Source: Flagellimonas meishanensis (GTDB lineage: Bacteria; Bacteroidota; Bacteroidia; Flavobacteriales; Flavobacteriaceae). Taken from it: 64,000 bases of DNA. The notes beneath the pieces were generated by a model that was given only the letters and a program-made list of their open reading frames with translations, did not search any database and was not told where the DNA came from. The stretch covers positions 310,001 to 374,000 of the forward strand of contig NZ_JAINVW010000001.1 in NCBI RefSeq assembly GCF_019880545.1, read 5' to 3'. This document shows, piece after piece, positions 34,868 through 44,377 of the stretch. Both the position numbers and the translations under genes were made by a program. Numbering within the stretch: the stretch's first letter is position 1; the number at the start of each line of letters is the position of its first letter.

Positions 34868-36715
34868 TTACTCCACAGTAACCGATTTGGCCAAATTTCT
34901 CGGCTGGTCCACATTGCAACCCCGCATTACCGCTATGTGATATGAAAGCAGTTGTAGCGGTATGGTGGTCAATAAAGGAGCAAGGCTTTCCGAGGTTTCG
35001 GGAACCTCGACCACATGGTCCGCCAACTCCTTAACGGTCTTATCCCCTTCCGTGACTATGGCAATGATTCGGCCATTTCTGGATTTTATTTCCTGTATGT
35101 TGCTCACCACCTTTTCATAGTGGCCTTTTTTGGTCGCAATTACTATAACCGGCATTTGCTCATCTATCAATGCGATGGGTCCGTGCTTCATTTCCGCTGC
35201 GGGATAGCCCTCGGCATGGATATAACTGATTTCCTTCAATTTGAGTGCGCCCTCCAGTGCCACTGGAAAATTATATCCTCTTCCCAGATACAAGCAATTG
35301 GTTGAATCTTTATAAATCTCCGCAATCTGTTCAACCACTGCATTGGACTCCAATGTTTTTTCAACTTTGGTTGGAATGCCCTCCAATTCTGTAAGGTATT
35401 CGTGGTATTTTGACTTTGAGAAGGTTCCTTTTTCGTGTGCCAGTTTCAATGCAATTAAAGTCAAAACCGTAATCTGCGTAGTGAATGCCTTGGTAGATGC
35501 AACCCCAATTTCGGGTCCGGCATGGGTATAGGCCCCTGCCATGGTCTCCCTGGCTATGGATGATCCCACAACGTTGCAGACACCAAAAACAAAGGCTCCT
35601 TTTTCCTTGGCCAATTTTATGGCCGCCAAGGTATCTGCCGTTTCCCCGGATTGGGATATAGCGATCAGCACATCATTTTCAGTTATTACCGGGTTTCGGT
35701 ATCTAAACTCGGAGGCGTACTCCACTTCCACAGGAATCCGGGCCAAGTCCTCAAAAATATATTCAGCGACAAGTCCGGCATGCCAAGAGGTGCCGCAGGC
35801 CACTATAATGATTCGATTGGCATTCAGGAATTTTTCCAGATTCTGGTCTATCCCTGCCATTCTTATAATCCCTTGGTCGGCCAAAAGACGTCCTCTGTAC
35901 GTGTCCAGAATGGCCCTGGGCTGTTCATAGATTTCCTTGAGCATGAAATGGTCATACCCTCCCTTTTCAATTTCCTCAAGGTTCATTTGCAATTCAAGGA
36001 TATTGGGATAGGCGATGGCGTCATCCTTTATCTTGCGTAATTTTATTTCCTTGCCGATACGGACTATGGCCATTTCCTCATCTTCCAAATACACGGCATT
36101 GTTGGTGAACTCTATAAAAGGTGATGCATCGGAGGCAATGAAATATTCGTTTTCTCCAATCCCAATGGCCAACGGGCTACCCAATTTGGCTACAACTATC
36201 TCATTGGGTTTGTTCTTATCGAAAACAGCGATGGCATACGCCCCAACAACCTGATTGAGCGCTATCTGCACAGCTTTGCCCAATTTTACGCCCTCTTTCT
36301 TTTTTACCTCTTCGATAAGATTGACGAGCACTTCGGTATCGGTATCGGAGTGGAATGTATACCCCCGTTTGATCAATGCCTTTTTAATGGATTCGTAATT
36401 CTCTATGATTCCGTTGTGAATGATCACCAAATCACCGGAATTGGAGTAGTGCGGGTGGGAATTTACGTCATTGGGCACCCCGTGTGTCGCCCAGCGTGTA
36501 TGCCCCAATCCCAATTTCCCTTTTAAGGATATGGTGGTTTCGGACTTGGTCTTTAGATCCTCAACCTTCCCTTTGGTTTTGGACAAATGGGTGTCCTCAC
36601 CATCGTACAAAACAATTCCCGCACTGTCATACCCACGGTATTCCAGTCGTTGCAATCCTTTGATGATTATGGGGTATGCATCCCTATAGCCAATATATCC
36701 GACAATTCCACACAT
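34868..36715 (-). CDS. glmS: glutamine-fructose-6-phosphate aminotransferase (isomerising)
   Basis: A 615-residue GlmS: makes glucosamine-6-phosphate for peptidoglycan and LPS. Class II glutaminase domain starting MCGIVGYIGYRDAYP with nucleophile Cys2, followed by two SIS domains (ISQSGETADTLAAIKLAKEKGA, HGPIALIDEQMPVIVIA) and the terminal KSVTVE. No glmS ribozyme-like leader is apparent: a -7 element TACTTTTG lies only about 32 bases upstream of the ATG. Confidence 0.98.
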   Translation of the reverse strand: MCGIVGYIGYRDAYPIIIKGLQRLEYRGYDSAGIVLYDGEDTHLSKTKGKVEDLKTKSETTISLKGKLGLGHTRWATHGVPNDVNSHPHYSNSGDLVIIHNGIIENYESIKKALIKRGYTFHSDTDTEVLVNLIEEVKKKEGVKLGKAVQIALNQVVGAYAIAVFDKNKPNEIVVAKLGSPLAIGIGENEYFIASDASPFIEFTNNAVYLEDEEMAIVRIGKEIKLRKIKDDAIAYPNILELQMNLEEIEKGGYDHFMLKEIYEQPRAILDTYRGRLLADQGIIRMAGIDQNLEKFLNANRIIIVACGTSWHAGLVAEYIFEDLARIPVEVEYASEFRYRNPVITENDVLIAISQSGETADTLAAIKLAKEKGAFVFGVCNVVGSSIARETMAGAYTHAGPEIGVASTKAFTTQITVLTLIALKLAHEKGTFSKSKYHEYLTELEGIPTKVEKTLESNAVVEQIAEIYKDSTNCLYLGRGYNFPVALEGALKLKEISYIHAEGYPAAEMKHGPIALIDEQMPVIVIATKKGHYEKVVSNIQEIKSRNGRIIAIVTEGDKTVKELADHVVEVPETSESLAPLLTTIPLQLLSYHIAVMRGCNVDQPRNLAKSVTVE

Positions 36716-36746
36716 AAGAAAAGGTGTTTTAGATAGTATACGTCGT

Positions 36747-36754
36747 CAAAAGTA
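36747..36754 (-). promoter_or_regulatory. -7 element of glmS
   Basis: Minus-strand TACTTTTG; predicted leader about 28 bases. Confidence 0.6.
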
Positions 36755-36828
36755 CACTGGATTTGATGAAGTTGGTAATTCTTTGTGTCATATGACAAAA
36801 AAAGTCTGTAAACGGTACACCTACATTA

Positions 36829-38643
36829 TTAATTGGCCTCGGTGTAGAAAATCTCAAGTTTTAGCTTTTTATCTTGGTTGGCGGCGTCCACATTGCTGCC
36901 AAAAAGCACTGTTCCCAATGGGCTGATAGATGACATGACCGGCACATCAATTTTTGAGTCTCCGGCACCCAACGATTCAAAAACGACCCCATTCCTTATG
37001 TCGGAAGTAAGAGTAAGGGCCAATGGCGCATTGGTGGAGTCCCTCACAATAATATTGTTGATATGCTCGGTAATGCGAATGGTGTATTTGGTTCCAAGTC
37101 CATTTTCCTTTTCCAATATACCATCATAATTTAAAAAACGTCCAAGAGGCTCTTCTGTAGTATCGCTTTCAGTAGCAGGGTTGAAGATGGCTTGATTGGT
37201 TTCTGCGTTGTAAAGATAAAGTCTTGGTGGCTCTACAGCGTTAGCTCCCAAAGTACTTTGGTCAACATAAAAAACCAAATTGGCCTCATTGATGATCCAA
37301 TTGTTCTCACGTATTTGATTGATGAAATCAGATCCGCCATTTTCAAGTTCGTCGAACAACCTTATTTCTGCTAGGGTGGCGCCTCCTTTTACAAATATTC
37401 TCGATGCATTTTCCTCTGCGTCCAGCGCATTTATGATATCGGGTGAAAAGGATTCGTTGGAAATCGTATTGACGGCATTGCCAATAACTCCTCCATTGGG
37501 TCCCACTTGGATAAGGTTTATAACAAAATCCCTTTCTGCCGTTTCCACCACATCATCCGTTTCATTATAGTCCTGATATTCATAGGTTATGGTGATGTTG
37601 GCCTGAGTCAAGTCCAACAAGAACATCAACTGCTGCGGATCAGGCCCCCCTGTTAAATAAATTCCCCTGAGGAAATCACGGAAATTGTTCTGGCTCAACA
37701 ATTCTGGCTGTCCTTCTTTGTCCAAAATGTTTTCTTGAAAAAAGGAAATGTCCAAGGGAACACGAATCCCCGGGTTCAATCTGGTTTCCACAATGGTCAA
37801 TGATTCATCCACATCTTCCGTTTCCGGGTCATCCTCGGCAAAAAACAACATTTCTTGGTTGCTTATGGTCACTTCGCCATTAAATAGTGTCTCTCCAATA
37901 AAACTGGAAAAATCCTGATTGGAAAAATAGGTTTGGGCGTCCTCGAAGTTAGTGTTTGGGTCCAGGTCTCGTAGAAAAAAAGTTGATCGCGAGACCATAA
38001 GGTCAAATGTTTGGCTTCTATCCCCATAAATACTGTCCAAATCAAAGGTACGCTCAAATGTGTTTGCGATGAAATCGTCACCTGTACCATCTTCATTGGG
38101 ATCAAAAGGGTCGGAGCCAATCACACGTTCCTCATTATCTGTCACCCCATCCTCATCCTCATCCGTATTCGGATTTGTAGAGTCGTTGTCAAATTCATTG
38201 GGAACTCCGTCACCATCGCTATCCCTTAAGGAAGAGGGAGGCTGTTGAAAAGGAATGTACAAAAACACTTCTTTTACGGTTTCTTGCTCTGGAATTGTTG
38301 CATCATCCCCATCCGTGTTGGCATTGTCCTCTGTGGCCTGGGAAGAATCCCCAAATGTGGGGTTGGTGCTGGACAATGCAACCTGCGAAATGATGCTGGC
38401 AGTCCTTGTTCCATAAACCGGATCAATATAGGTTCCCAATTGGTACAGGGGCAAACGATTGGTCTGCACAGCCGTAACACTCTTGTTGAACGCAAAGACG
38501 TCGTATACCTCCTTGCCCGTGGTAAAGGGCTCTCCACCAATCACCCCCTCACCGATTGTGTCCAACTCCTCTTCACAGGAAACATTTAGAAGAAACAAAG
38601 CCCCAACCAGGGCTGAAGCTTTAAGGCAACCGTAAAATTTCAT
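36829..38643 (-). CDS. DUF4270 lipoprotein with an inserted Asp-rich (thrombospondin type 3-like) segment
   Basis: A 604-residue lipoprotein ([26 protein letters not shown], lipobox Cys23). The start and [25 protein letters not shown] match DUF4270, a Bacteroidetes outer-surface family of unknown function. Between the first strands of the domain, residues about 140-191 form an Asp-rich insert ([39 protein letters not shown]) like calcium-binding TSP3 repeats. Lies five bases after the starch-synthase-like gene on the same strand, an order I recall as common in flavobacteria. Confidence 0.85.
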   Translation of the reverse strand: MKFYGCLKASALVGALFLLNVSCEEELDTIGEGVIGGEPFTTGKEVYDVFAFNKSVTAVQTNRLPLYQLGTYIDPVYGTRTASIISQVALSSTNPTFGDSSQATEDNANTDGDDATIPEQETVKEVFLYIPFQQPPSSLRDSDGDGVPNEFDNDSTNPNTDEDEDGVTDNEERVIGSDPFDPNEDGTGDDFIANTFERTFDLDSIYGDRSQTFDLMVSRSTFFLRDLDPNTNFEDAQTYFSNQDFSSFIGETLFNGEVTISNQEMLFFAEDDPETEDVDESLTIVETRLNPGIRVPLDISFFQENILDKEGQPELLSQNNFRDFLRGIYLTGGPDPQQLMFLLDLTQANITITYEYQDYNETDDVVETAERDFVINLIQVGPNGGVIGNAVNTISNESFSPDIINALDAEENASRIFVKGGATLAEIRLFDELENGGSDFINQIRENNWIINEANLVFYVDQSTLGANAVEPPRLYLYNAETNQAIFNPATESDTTEEPLGRFLNYDGILEKENGLGTKYTIRITEHINNIIVRDSTNAPLALTLTSDIRNGVVFESLGAGDSKIDVPVMSSISPLGTVLFGSNVDAANQDKKLKLEIFYTEAN

Positions 38644-38648
38644 GCAAT

Positions 38649-39458
38649 TTAATTTAGAACTTCTGTTTTATAGAAATTTGTGTATGCTTCCTCGGCCTCT
38701 TGAAGCGAAACATAGGGCAAAACTGGTTTGGAGAGACTGTCAATGTATTTTTTCAAATCTTCCGGCACTTCCTCCGAGGCTAAAATAATGGCATCGGAAT
38801 GATCCATGGCCACTTTTAACAAATTATTATAGTCCGGCTGTGCCAGCGACCCTATGCTATCCTTTTCTATACCATCGAAAGCAATTTTATCCATCATTTC
38901 CGGGTTCAGTTCGCCCTCAAAATCCCTCCCATAGATCGAAGTAATGATTTTGCTGTCAGCAAACAATGGCTCATCCGCATAATATTTTCTTAAGTAAAGC
39001 GGGAGTAGCGAGGCCATCCAGCCATGCACATGGATTATATCGGGTGACCAGTTCAATTTCTTCACTGTCTCCACCACGCCTTTGGCAAAGAAAATGGCGC
39101 GCTCATCGTTGTCCGGAAAAAGATTGCCCTCTTTATCATGGAAAGTGGCCTTTCTTTTAAAATATTCGTCATTATCTATAAAATAGACCTGTATGCGCTC
39201 TCTTGGAATGGAAGCTACCTTTATTATCAAGGGCATATCCATGTCATTGATGACAAGGTTCATCCCAGAAAGCCGAATAACCTCGTGCAATTGGTGTCTA
39301 CGCTCATTTATGTTGCCATAACGAGGCATAAAAATACGGATCTGGCCCCCATTGCTGTTGACCATTCTTGGGGCTTCGTACGACATTAAGGAAACTGGAT
39401 TCTCAGGCAGGTAAGGCACTAATTCAGAAGATACAAACAATATCTTTTTACCATTCAT
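38649..39458 (-). CDS. short starch/glycogen synthase-like protein (GT5 N-terminal domain only)
   Basis: A 269-residue protein. The ATG at 39458 gives [20 protein letters not shown], aligned with the N-terminal Rossmann half of glycogen synthases (later landmarks: [37 protein letters not shown]). The C-terminal nucleotide-binding GT-B half is missing, and the ADP-glucose KxGGL loop expected after the first strand is replaced by [13 protein letters not shown]. Sugar transfer therefore looks unlikely; a regulatory or structural role is possible. Operon with DUF4270; divergent from panC. Confidence 0.8.
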   Translation of the reverse strand: MNGKKILFVSSELVPYLPENPVSLMSYEAPRMVNSNGGQIRIFMPRYGNINERRHQLHEVIRLSGMNLVINDMDMPLIIKVASIPRERIQVYFIDNDEYFKRKATFHDKEGNLFPDNDERAIFFAKGVVETVKKLNWSPDIIHVHGWMASLLPLYLRKYYADEPLFADSKIITSIYGRDFEGELNPEMMDKIAFDGIEKDSIGSLAQPDYNNLLKVAMDHSDAIILASEEVPEDLKKYIDSLSKPVLPYVSLQEAEEAYTNFYKTEVLN

Positions 39459-39494
39459 AAACACTTTCTTTTGCTTATCCAAAAAACGTAGCTG

Positions 39495-39502
39495 CAAAAG
39501 TA
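39495..39502 (-). promoter_or_regulatory. -7 element of the starch-synthase-like/DUF4270 operon
   Basis: Minus-strand TACTTTTG, predicted leader about 33 bases. It lies 31 bases from the panC -7 element on the other strand, so the two promoters are back to back. Confidence 0.6.
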
Positions 39503-39533
39503 CAAAAATTATGCCGATTACCAGTATTTATAG

Positions 39534-39541
39534 TATTTTTG
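39534..39541 (+). promoter_or_regulatory. -7 element of panC
   Basis: TATTTTTG, predicted leader about 15 bases before the panC ATG at 39561. Confidence 0.6.
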
Positions 39542-39560
39542 CTCGCTTTTCAATCAAGGT

Positions 39561-40409
39561 ATGCTTGTATTCGACCAGAAAAGGGAGCTCAAGAACTTCC
39601 TCGATAAAGAACGTGAAAACTCACACGCCATTGGTTTGGTCCCAACTATGGGTGCTTTGCACCAAGGCCATGTTTCTTTGGTGAAAAAAGCCCTGGATGA
39701 AAATGATACAGTGGTCGTTAGCATTTTTGTGAACCCCACCCAGTTTGACAATAAGGACGACCTTCAAAAGTACCCCAGAAGCCTGGAAAAAGACCTTCAG
39801 ACCCTAAAGCTCGAGTCTCCAAAAATTGTAGTTTTTGCCCCAACTATATCTGCCATTTATGGCGATAAGGTGAACTCACAATCCTATGAGTTTGATGGAT
39901 TGGACAAGGTTATGGAAGGGGCGTTCAGGACAGGTCATTTTGACGGTGTGGGGACCATTGTGGAACTTTTGCTGAAAACCGTGGCCCCTGATCGGGCCTA
40001 TTTTGGTGAAAAGGATTTTCAACAGCTCCAGATTGTACGAAAACTTGTTGAGTTGAAGGCATTGCCACTCGAGATTGTTGGCTGCCCCATAGAAAGGGAA
40101 CCCCATGGATTGGCCATGAGCTCACGTAATGAACGTCTTTCCGAAACGACTAGAAAAGAGGCCGGTTTCATCTATAAAACCCTGCGAGCCGCCCAAGAAA
40201 AGTTTGGCACGGAAAGTGCTAAGGATATTGCGGCTTGGGTACAGTCAGAATTTGATAAAAACCAGGTATTGGATTTAGAATATTTTCAAATTGCCGATGA
40301 GGACACCTTGACACCCGTAGCCAAAAGACAAGAAAAAACAAAATACAGGGCTTTCATCGCTGTTTATGCCGATGGAGTTCGACTGATAGACAATCTAAGA
40401 TTGAATTGA
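39561..40409 (+). CDS. panC: pantoate-beta-alanine ligase
   Basis: A 282-residue pantothenate synthetase joining pantoate and beta-alanine with ATP via pantoyl-adenylate. Signatures: VPTMGALHQGHVSLV with the HxGH nucleotide motif, SIFVNPTQFDNKDDL, FFGEKDFQQ-type segment (YFGEKDFQQLQIVRKL) and MSSRN. First gene of panC-panD-flippase. Confidence 0.98.
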   Translation: MLVFDQKRELKNFLDKERENSHAIGLVPTMGALHQGHVSLVKKALDENDTVVVSIFVNPTQFDNKDDLQKYPRSLEKDLQTLKLESPKIVVFAPTISAIYGDKVNSQSYEFDGLDKVMEGAFRTGHFDGVGTIVELLLKTVAPDRAYFGEKDFQQLQIVRKLVELKALPLEIVGCPIEREPHGLAMSSRNERLSETTRKEAGFIYKTLRAAQEKFGTESAKDIAAWVQSEFDKNQVLDLEYFQIADEDTLTPVAKRQEKTKYRAFIAVYADGVRLIDNLRLN

Positions 40410-40421
40410 TAACTTTGCGCC

Positions 40422-40772
40422 ATGCAGATAGAAGTTGTAAAATCTAAAATTCACAGGGTAAAAGTTACCGGGGCCGACCTGAACTACATTGGCAGCATCA
40501 CCATTGATGAAGACCTTATGGATGCCGCCAACATCATTAGGGGAGAAAAGGTCCAAATTGTGAACAACAACAACGGAGAGCGATTGGAGACCTACGCGAT
40601 ACCCGGGCCAAGAGGTTCTGGAGAGCTTACGCTAAACGGCGCTGCTGCAAGAAAAGTGGCCGTTGGCGACGTATTGATCTTGATTACCTATGCTTGGATG
40701 AGTGTCGAGGAGGCAAAGTCCTTCAATCCAGCATTGGTATTCCCCGATGAAGCCACCAATCTATTGAACTAG
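40422..40772 (+). CDS. panD: aspartate 1-decarboxylase (pyruvoyl)
   Basis: A 116-residue proenzyme making beta-alanine from Asp. Self-cleavage is predicted between Gly24 and Ser25 in [10 protein letters not shown], generating the pyruvoyl group. It supplies the co-substrate of PanC; 12 bases after panC. Confidence 0.97.
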   Translation: MQIEVVKSKIHRVKVTGADLNYIGSITIDEDLMDAANIIRGEKVQIVNNNNGERLETYAIPGPRGSGELTLNGAAARKVAVGDVLILITYAWMSVEEAKSFNPALVFPDEATNLLN

Positions 40773-40774
40773 TT

Positions 40775-41740
40775 TTGGGCAAATCCCTAAAGAAATTCCT
40801 TAAGATTTTTGTTCCCATTGCCTTTGGGCTCTTTTTGGTTTGGTATTCGTACAATTCCACTTCTCCGGAAGAACGCGAACAAATCCTGCATTACATTTCC
40901 AGTGCAAGTCCGTTTTGGGTAATCATTTCAGTCATTATCGGGATCTTGAGCCATATCTCCCGGGCCATACGGTGGAACTATCTACTGGAACCCTTGGGCT
41001 ACCGTCCCAGGATCATCAACAACATCTTCATTGTCCTGATTTCCTATTTTGCGAATCTGGGCATCCCGCGTTCGGGCGAAATTCTCAGGGCCACAGCATT
41101 GACCACCTATGAAAATGTTCCCTTTGAAAAAGGATTTGGCACCATAGTCACCGAAAGGGTCATCGACCTCTTTATGCTGCTGTTGGTCATTTTGATCACC
41201 TTGGCCCTCCAAACGGAAATCATCTTGGCCTTTTTGGATGAAAAAGGCGTTAGTTTGGTCGGTGCGTTCGGTTTGCTTTTTGTGGGCATAGTCGGCCTAT
41301 TTATGGCCACGGCAATCATAAGAAAATCGAAATCTCCCTTGGCCAACAAACTCAAGGCCTTTTTAAATGGCCTTTTGGACGGTGTCCTCAGCGTCTTCAA
41401 GATGAAGAAGAAATGGGCATTCATCCTACATACACTCTTCATATGGGCGGCCTATATCGGGATGTTCTGGGTTATTAAATACACTGTCGCCGAGACAGTC
41501 CCATTATCACTTAGCGAGCTTATGGTGGCCTTTGTTGCCGGCGCATTTGCCATGTCCACTACAAATGGAGGGGTTGGCCTCTATCCCATAGCGGTCAGTG
41601 CCGCCCTGGGCATTTTTGACATTAGCTCGGTCTCCGGTGATGCTTTCGGATGGATTATGTGGATCGCACAAACCCTTATGGTGGTGGTTTTTGGCACAAT
41701 ATCCTTCGTGGTGTTGCCGTTATTGAATAGAAACCGGTAA
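40775..41740 (+). CDS. lysylphosphatidylglycerol synthase-type (UPF0104) membrane flippase-like protein
   Basis: A 321-residue membrane protein with about eight hydrophobic segments, matching the LPG synthase transmembrane/UPF0104 family (SHISRAIRWNYLLEPLGYRPR, NLGIPRSGEILRATALTTYE, ATTNGG-type segment MSTTNGGVGLYPIAV). Lacks the MprF lysyl-transferase domain, so lipid aminoacylation is not expected; a lipid-translocation role is inference. Starts at TTG two bases after the panD stop; no ATG is available in frame near the conserved start. Probably an operon passenger and not a pantothenate gene. Confidence 0.85.
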   Translation: MGKSLKKFLKIFVPIAFGLFLVWYSYNSTSPEEREQILHYISSASPFWVIISVIIGILSHISRAIRWNYLLEPLGYRPRIINNIFIVLISYFANLGIPRSGEILRATALTTYENVPFEKGFGTIVTERVIDLFMLLLVILITLALQTEIILAFLDEKGVSLVGAFGLLFVGIVGLFMATAIIRKSKSPLANKLKAFLNGLLDGVLSVFKMKKKWAFILHTLFIWAAYIGMFWVIKYTVAETVPLSLSELMVAFVAGAFAMSTTNGGVGLYPIAVSAALGIFDISSVSGDAFGWIMWIAQTLMVVVFGTISFVVLPLLNRNR

Positions 41741-41766
41741 ACCCCTGCCAAATTAAATCCAAATCT

Positions 41767-42909
41767 ATGAAAAACTGGCTCTTCCTGCTAGTGGGCCTTA
41801 CCTGCATCAACCTTGGGGCCCAGGTGAAGCATGAAATTTTCGAATCCTTTAAACTTCAGGAACGCAGGGATGTTTCCTATTACTTTCCGGAAGATTATAC
41901 TGAGGAAAAGAAATACCCACTGATCGTAGTTTTGGATGCCCAATACCTTTTTGACATTGTTGTTGCCAACGTAAGGTTCCAAAGTGGATTGGGGCGAATG
42001 CCCGAAGCCATTGTGGTAGGCGTCCACCAAGGCGAGAATGATATCCGTTGGGAAGACTGCGATTATGATGAAGCTTCTGGCCTCCCTTCGGAAAAAGGAA
42101 AGATGTTCTACGAATTTTTGGGTACGGAGCTCGTTCCCTATTTGGCCACAACTTACAAGGTTGCCCCGTTCAAGATGTTCGTGGGATACGATATAACCGC
42201 CAATTTTGGCAATTTCTTCCTGTTCAAAGAAAACTCTTTTTTTAACAGCTATGTAAGCATCTCGCCCACCCTGGCCCCTGAAATGGAAAACCGCGTGCCT
42301 GCGAGACTATCCGAATTGGACCAGGTTATTTTCTATAATTTGATTCTTGAGAAAGAGGCAAGTGATGATAGACAGCGCATCCTTCAAATGAACCATAGCA
42401 TCAAATCCATAAACAAGGAATCGCTGCACTATTTTTTTGATGAATATGAGGATGCAGATCACACCTCAATCGCCGCTTACGGAATAGCAAAGGCGTTCGA
42501 CAATGTCTTTAGAATGTTCCAGCCCATAAGTCCCAAGGAGTACAAAACAGAAATATTGACTTCAGAGGAGCCCGTGTTTGCCTATCTCGAAAATAGATAC
42601 GGTATGATAGAGCAATTGTTCGGTTTTCAAAAGCCGGTGGAACTCAATGATATTATGGCCATCTATGCCGCCTGTCTTAAAAAAGATGATTTTGAATCGT
42701 TGAGGCCTTTGGCGGAGCTTTGCAAAAAAGAATATCCAGAAACTATGTTGGGCTTCTATTTTGAGGGTGAATACTACGAAGAAATGGGAGAGCCAAAAAA
42801 AGCTTTCAAGACTTTTGAAAAGGCCTTTCAAATGGAAGAGATCGATTTCCTGACCAAGGATATGGCCCTTGAAAAAATAGATGCCCTCAAAGCAGACTTC
42901 GGATACTAA
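41767..42909 (+). CDS. alpha/beta-hydrolase-fold (esterase D-like) protein lacking the Ser nucleophile
   Basis: A 380-residue secreted protein (signal MKNWLFLLVGLTCINLGAQ). The body follows the putative-esterase fold (YPLIVVLDAQYLF, EAIVVGVHQGENDIRW), but the nucleophile elbow GxSxG reads G140-YDIT with Asp142 where Ser belongs; the His of the triad is probably kept in DADHTS. A C-terminal helical, TPR-like region (about 300-380, EEMGEPKKAFKTFEKAFQ) follows. Hydrolysis by the usual mechanism is doubtful; it may be a binding protein. Follows the flippase gene by 26 bases. Confidence 0.82.
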   Translation: MKNWLFLLVGLTCINLGAQVKHEIFESFKLQERRDVSYYFPEDYTEEKKYPLIVVLDAQYLFDIVVANVRFQSGLGRMPEAIVVGVHQGENDIRWEDCDYDEASGLPSEKGKMFYEFLGTELVPYLATTYKVAPFKMFVGYDITANFGNFFLFKENSFFNSYVSISPTLAPEMENRVPARLSELDQVIFYNLILEKEASDDRQRILQMNHSIKSINKESLHYFFDEYEDADHTSIAAYGIAKAFDNVFRMFQPISPKEYKTEILTSEEPVFAYLENRYGMIEQLFGFQKPVELNDIMAIYAACLKKDDFESLRPLAELCKKEYPETMLGFYFEGEYYEEMGEPKKAFKTFEKAFQMEEIDFLTKDMALEKIDALKADFGY

Positions 42910-42963
42910 AACCCGTTTTCTTTTTCGGACTTTGCTATCTTAGCCAAAACCACGAATAAGGTT

Positions 42964-44325
42964 ATGGCCAAGACCAAAACAGCCTTTTTTTGTCAAAATT
43001 GCGGCACCCAATACCCAAAATGGATTGGGCAATGTACCTCTTGTAAACAATGGAACACTATTGTTGAGGAGGTGGTGCAAAAAGAGGAAAAAAGAAGCTG
43101 GCAGAGAAATACCATAAGTAATAAAAAGGCGAACAAACCGCTCCGCATTTCCGAAATTACCCATGAAAAGGAACTGCGCATGGACACCTTGGACCAAGAA
43201 TTCAACCGGGTATTGGGAGGAGGTTTGGTCCCTGGTTCCCTGACCCTATTGGGAGGTGAGCCGGGAATAGGTAAAAGCACCCTCTTGCTTCAAATTGCCC
43301 TGAAACTCCCCTACAAAACCCTGTATGTTTCCGGTGAGGAAAGTCAACGGCAGATAAAAATGCGCGCGGACCGTATCCACCCTAACAGTGAAAACTGTTT
43401 CATTCTAACGGAAACCAAAACACAAAGTGTTTTCCAGCAAATAGGCATGTTGGAACCGGATTTGGTCATTATCGATTCCATCCAAACATTGCACACGGAT
43501 TATATAGAATCTGCTGCAGGAAGCATCTCCCAAATTCGGGAATGCACCGCAGAATTGATCAAGTTTGCCAAGGAAAGCAATACCCCTGTTATTTTGGTGG
43601 GCCATATCACCAAGGATGGTACCATCGCCGGTCCCAAAATATTGGAGCATATGGTGGATACCGTATTGCAGTTTGAAGGTGACCGAAACTATGTGTACCG
43701 CATTCTACGCTCGCTCAAAAATCGTTTTGGTTCCACGGCGGAATTGGGCATTTACGAAATGCAGGGAAGTGGGCTTAGGGAAGTGAACAATCCATCCGAA
43801 GTGCTTATTTCGAAAAATGATGAAAACTTGAGCGGAACTGCCATTGCCGCCACAGTGGAAGGCATGCGTCCATTGCTCATCGAAATTCAGGCCTTGGTGA
43901 GCACGGCCGTTTATGGAACACCCCAACGTTCGGCTACCGGTTTCAATGCCAAAAGACTGAACATGCTCCTGGCCGTTCTGGAGAAAAGGGCGGGCTTCAA
44001 GCTGGCTGCAAAAGATGTTTTTCTGAACATTACCGGGGGAATCTCTGTGGATGACCCTGCCATTGACCTGGCCGTGATGGCTGCCATTTTATCAAGCAAT
44101 GCCGACATACCCATAGAAGAGGGCACCTGTTTTGCCGCTGAAGTTGGATTGGCAGGCGAAATTCGTCCCGTGCAACGTGTGGATCAGCGTATTTTGGAAG
44201 CTGAAAAATTGGGGTTTACCAAAATCTATGTGTCCAAAAACAACAAAAGCGGGCTGAAAAACACAGGCATTCTCGTTCAGAAAGTATCCAAGATTGAGGA
44301 TGTGGTGACTGACTTGTTTGGATGA
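42964..44325 (+). CDS. radA: DNA repair protein RadA
   Basis: A 453-residue RadA that drives branch migration in recombination. N-terminal zinc finger C10-x2-C13-x10-C24-x2-C27, RecA-like ATPase with Walker A GGEPGIGKST (97-106), the RadA-specific KNRFGST motif (SLKNRFGSTAELGIYEM), and a Lon-protease-like C-terminal domain (GGISVDDPAIDLAVMAAI) without the proteolytic dyad. Full length. Confidence 0.97.
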   Translation: MAKTKTAFFCQNCGTQYPKWIGQCTSCKQWNTIVEEVVQKEEKRSWQRNTISNKKANKPLRISEITHEKELRMDTLDQEFNRVLGGGLVPGSLTLLGGEPGIGKSTLLLQIALKLPYKTLYVSGEESQRQIKMRADRIHPNSENCFILTETKTQSVFQQIGMLEPDLVIIDSIQTLHTDYIESAAGSISQIRECTAELIKFAKESNTPVILVGHITKDGTIAGPKILEHMVDTVLQFEGDRNYVYRILRSLKNRFGSTAELGIYEMQGSGLREVNNPSEVLISKNDENLSGTAIAATVEGMRPLLIEIQALVSTAVYGTPQRSATGFNAKRLNMLLAVLEKRAGFKLAAKDVFLNITGGISVDDPAIDLAVMAAILSSNADIPIEEGTCFAAEVGLAGEIRPVQRVDQRILEAEKLGFTKIYVSKNNKSGLKNTGILVQKVSKIEDVVTDLFG

Positions 44326-44377
44326 ACCACCTACCTAAAAAAGATTATATCTCTAACTTTAGAAAAACGATTCGGTA

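Noticed and set aside
36716..36830. glmS ribozyme upstream of glmS
   Set aside because: The region is about 110 bases, with a -7 element only about 32 bases from the ATG; no room for the ribozyme core.
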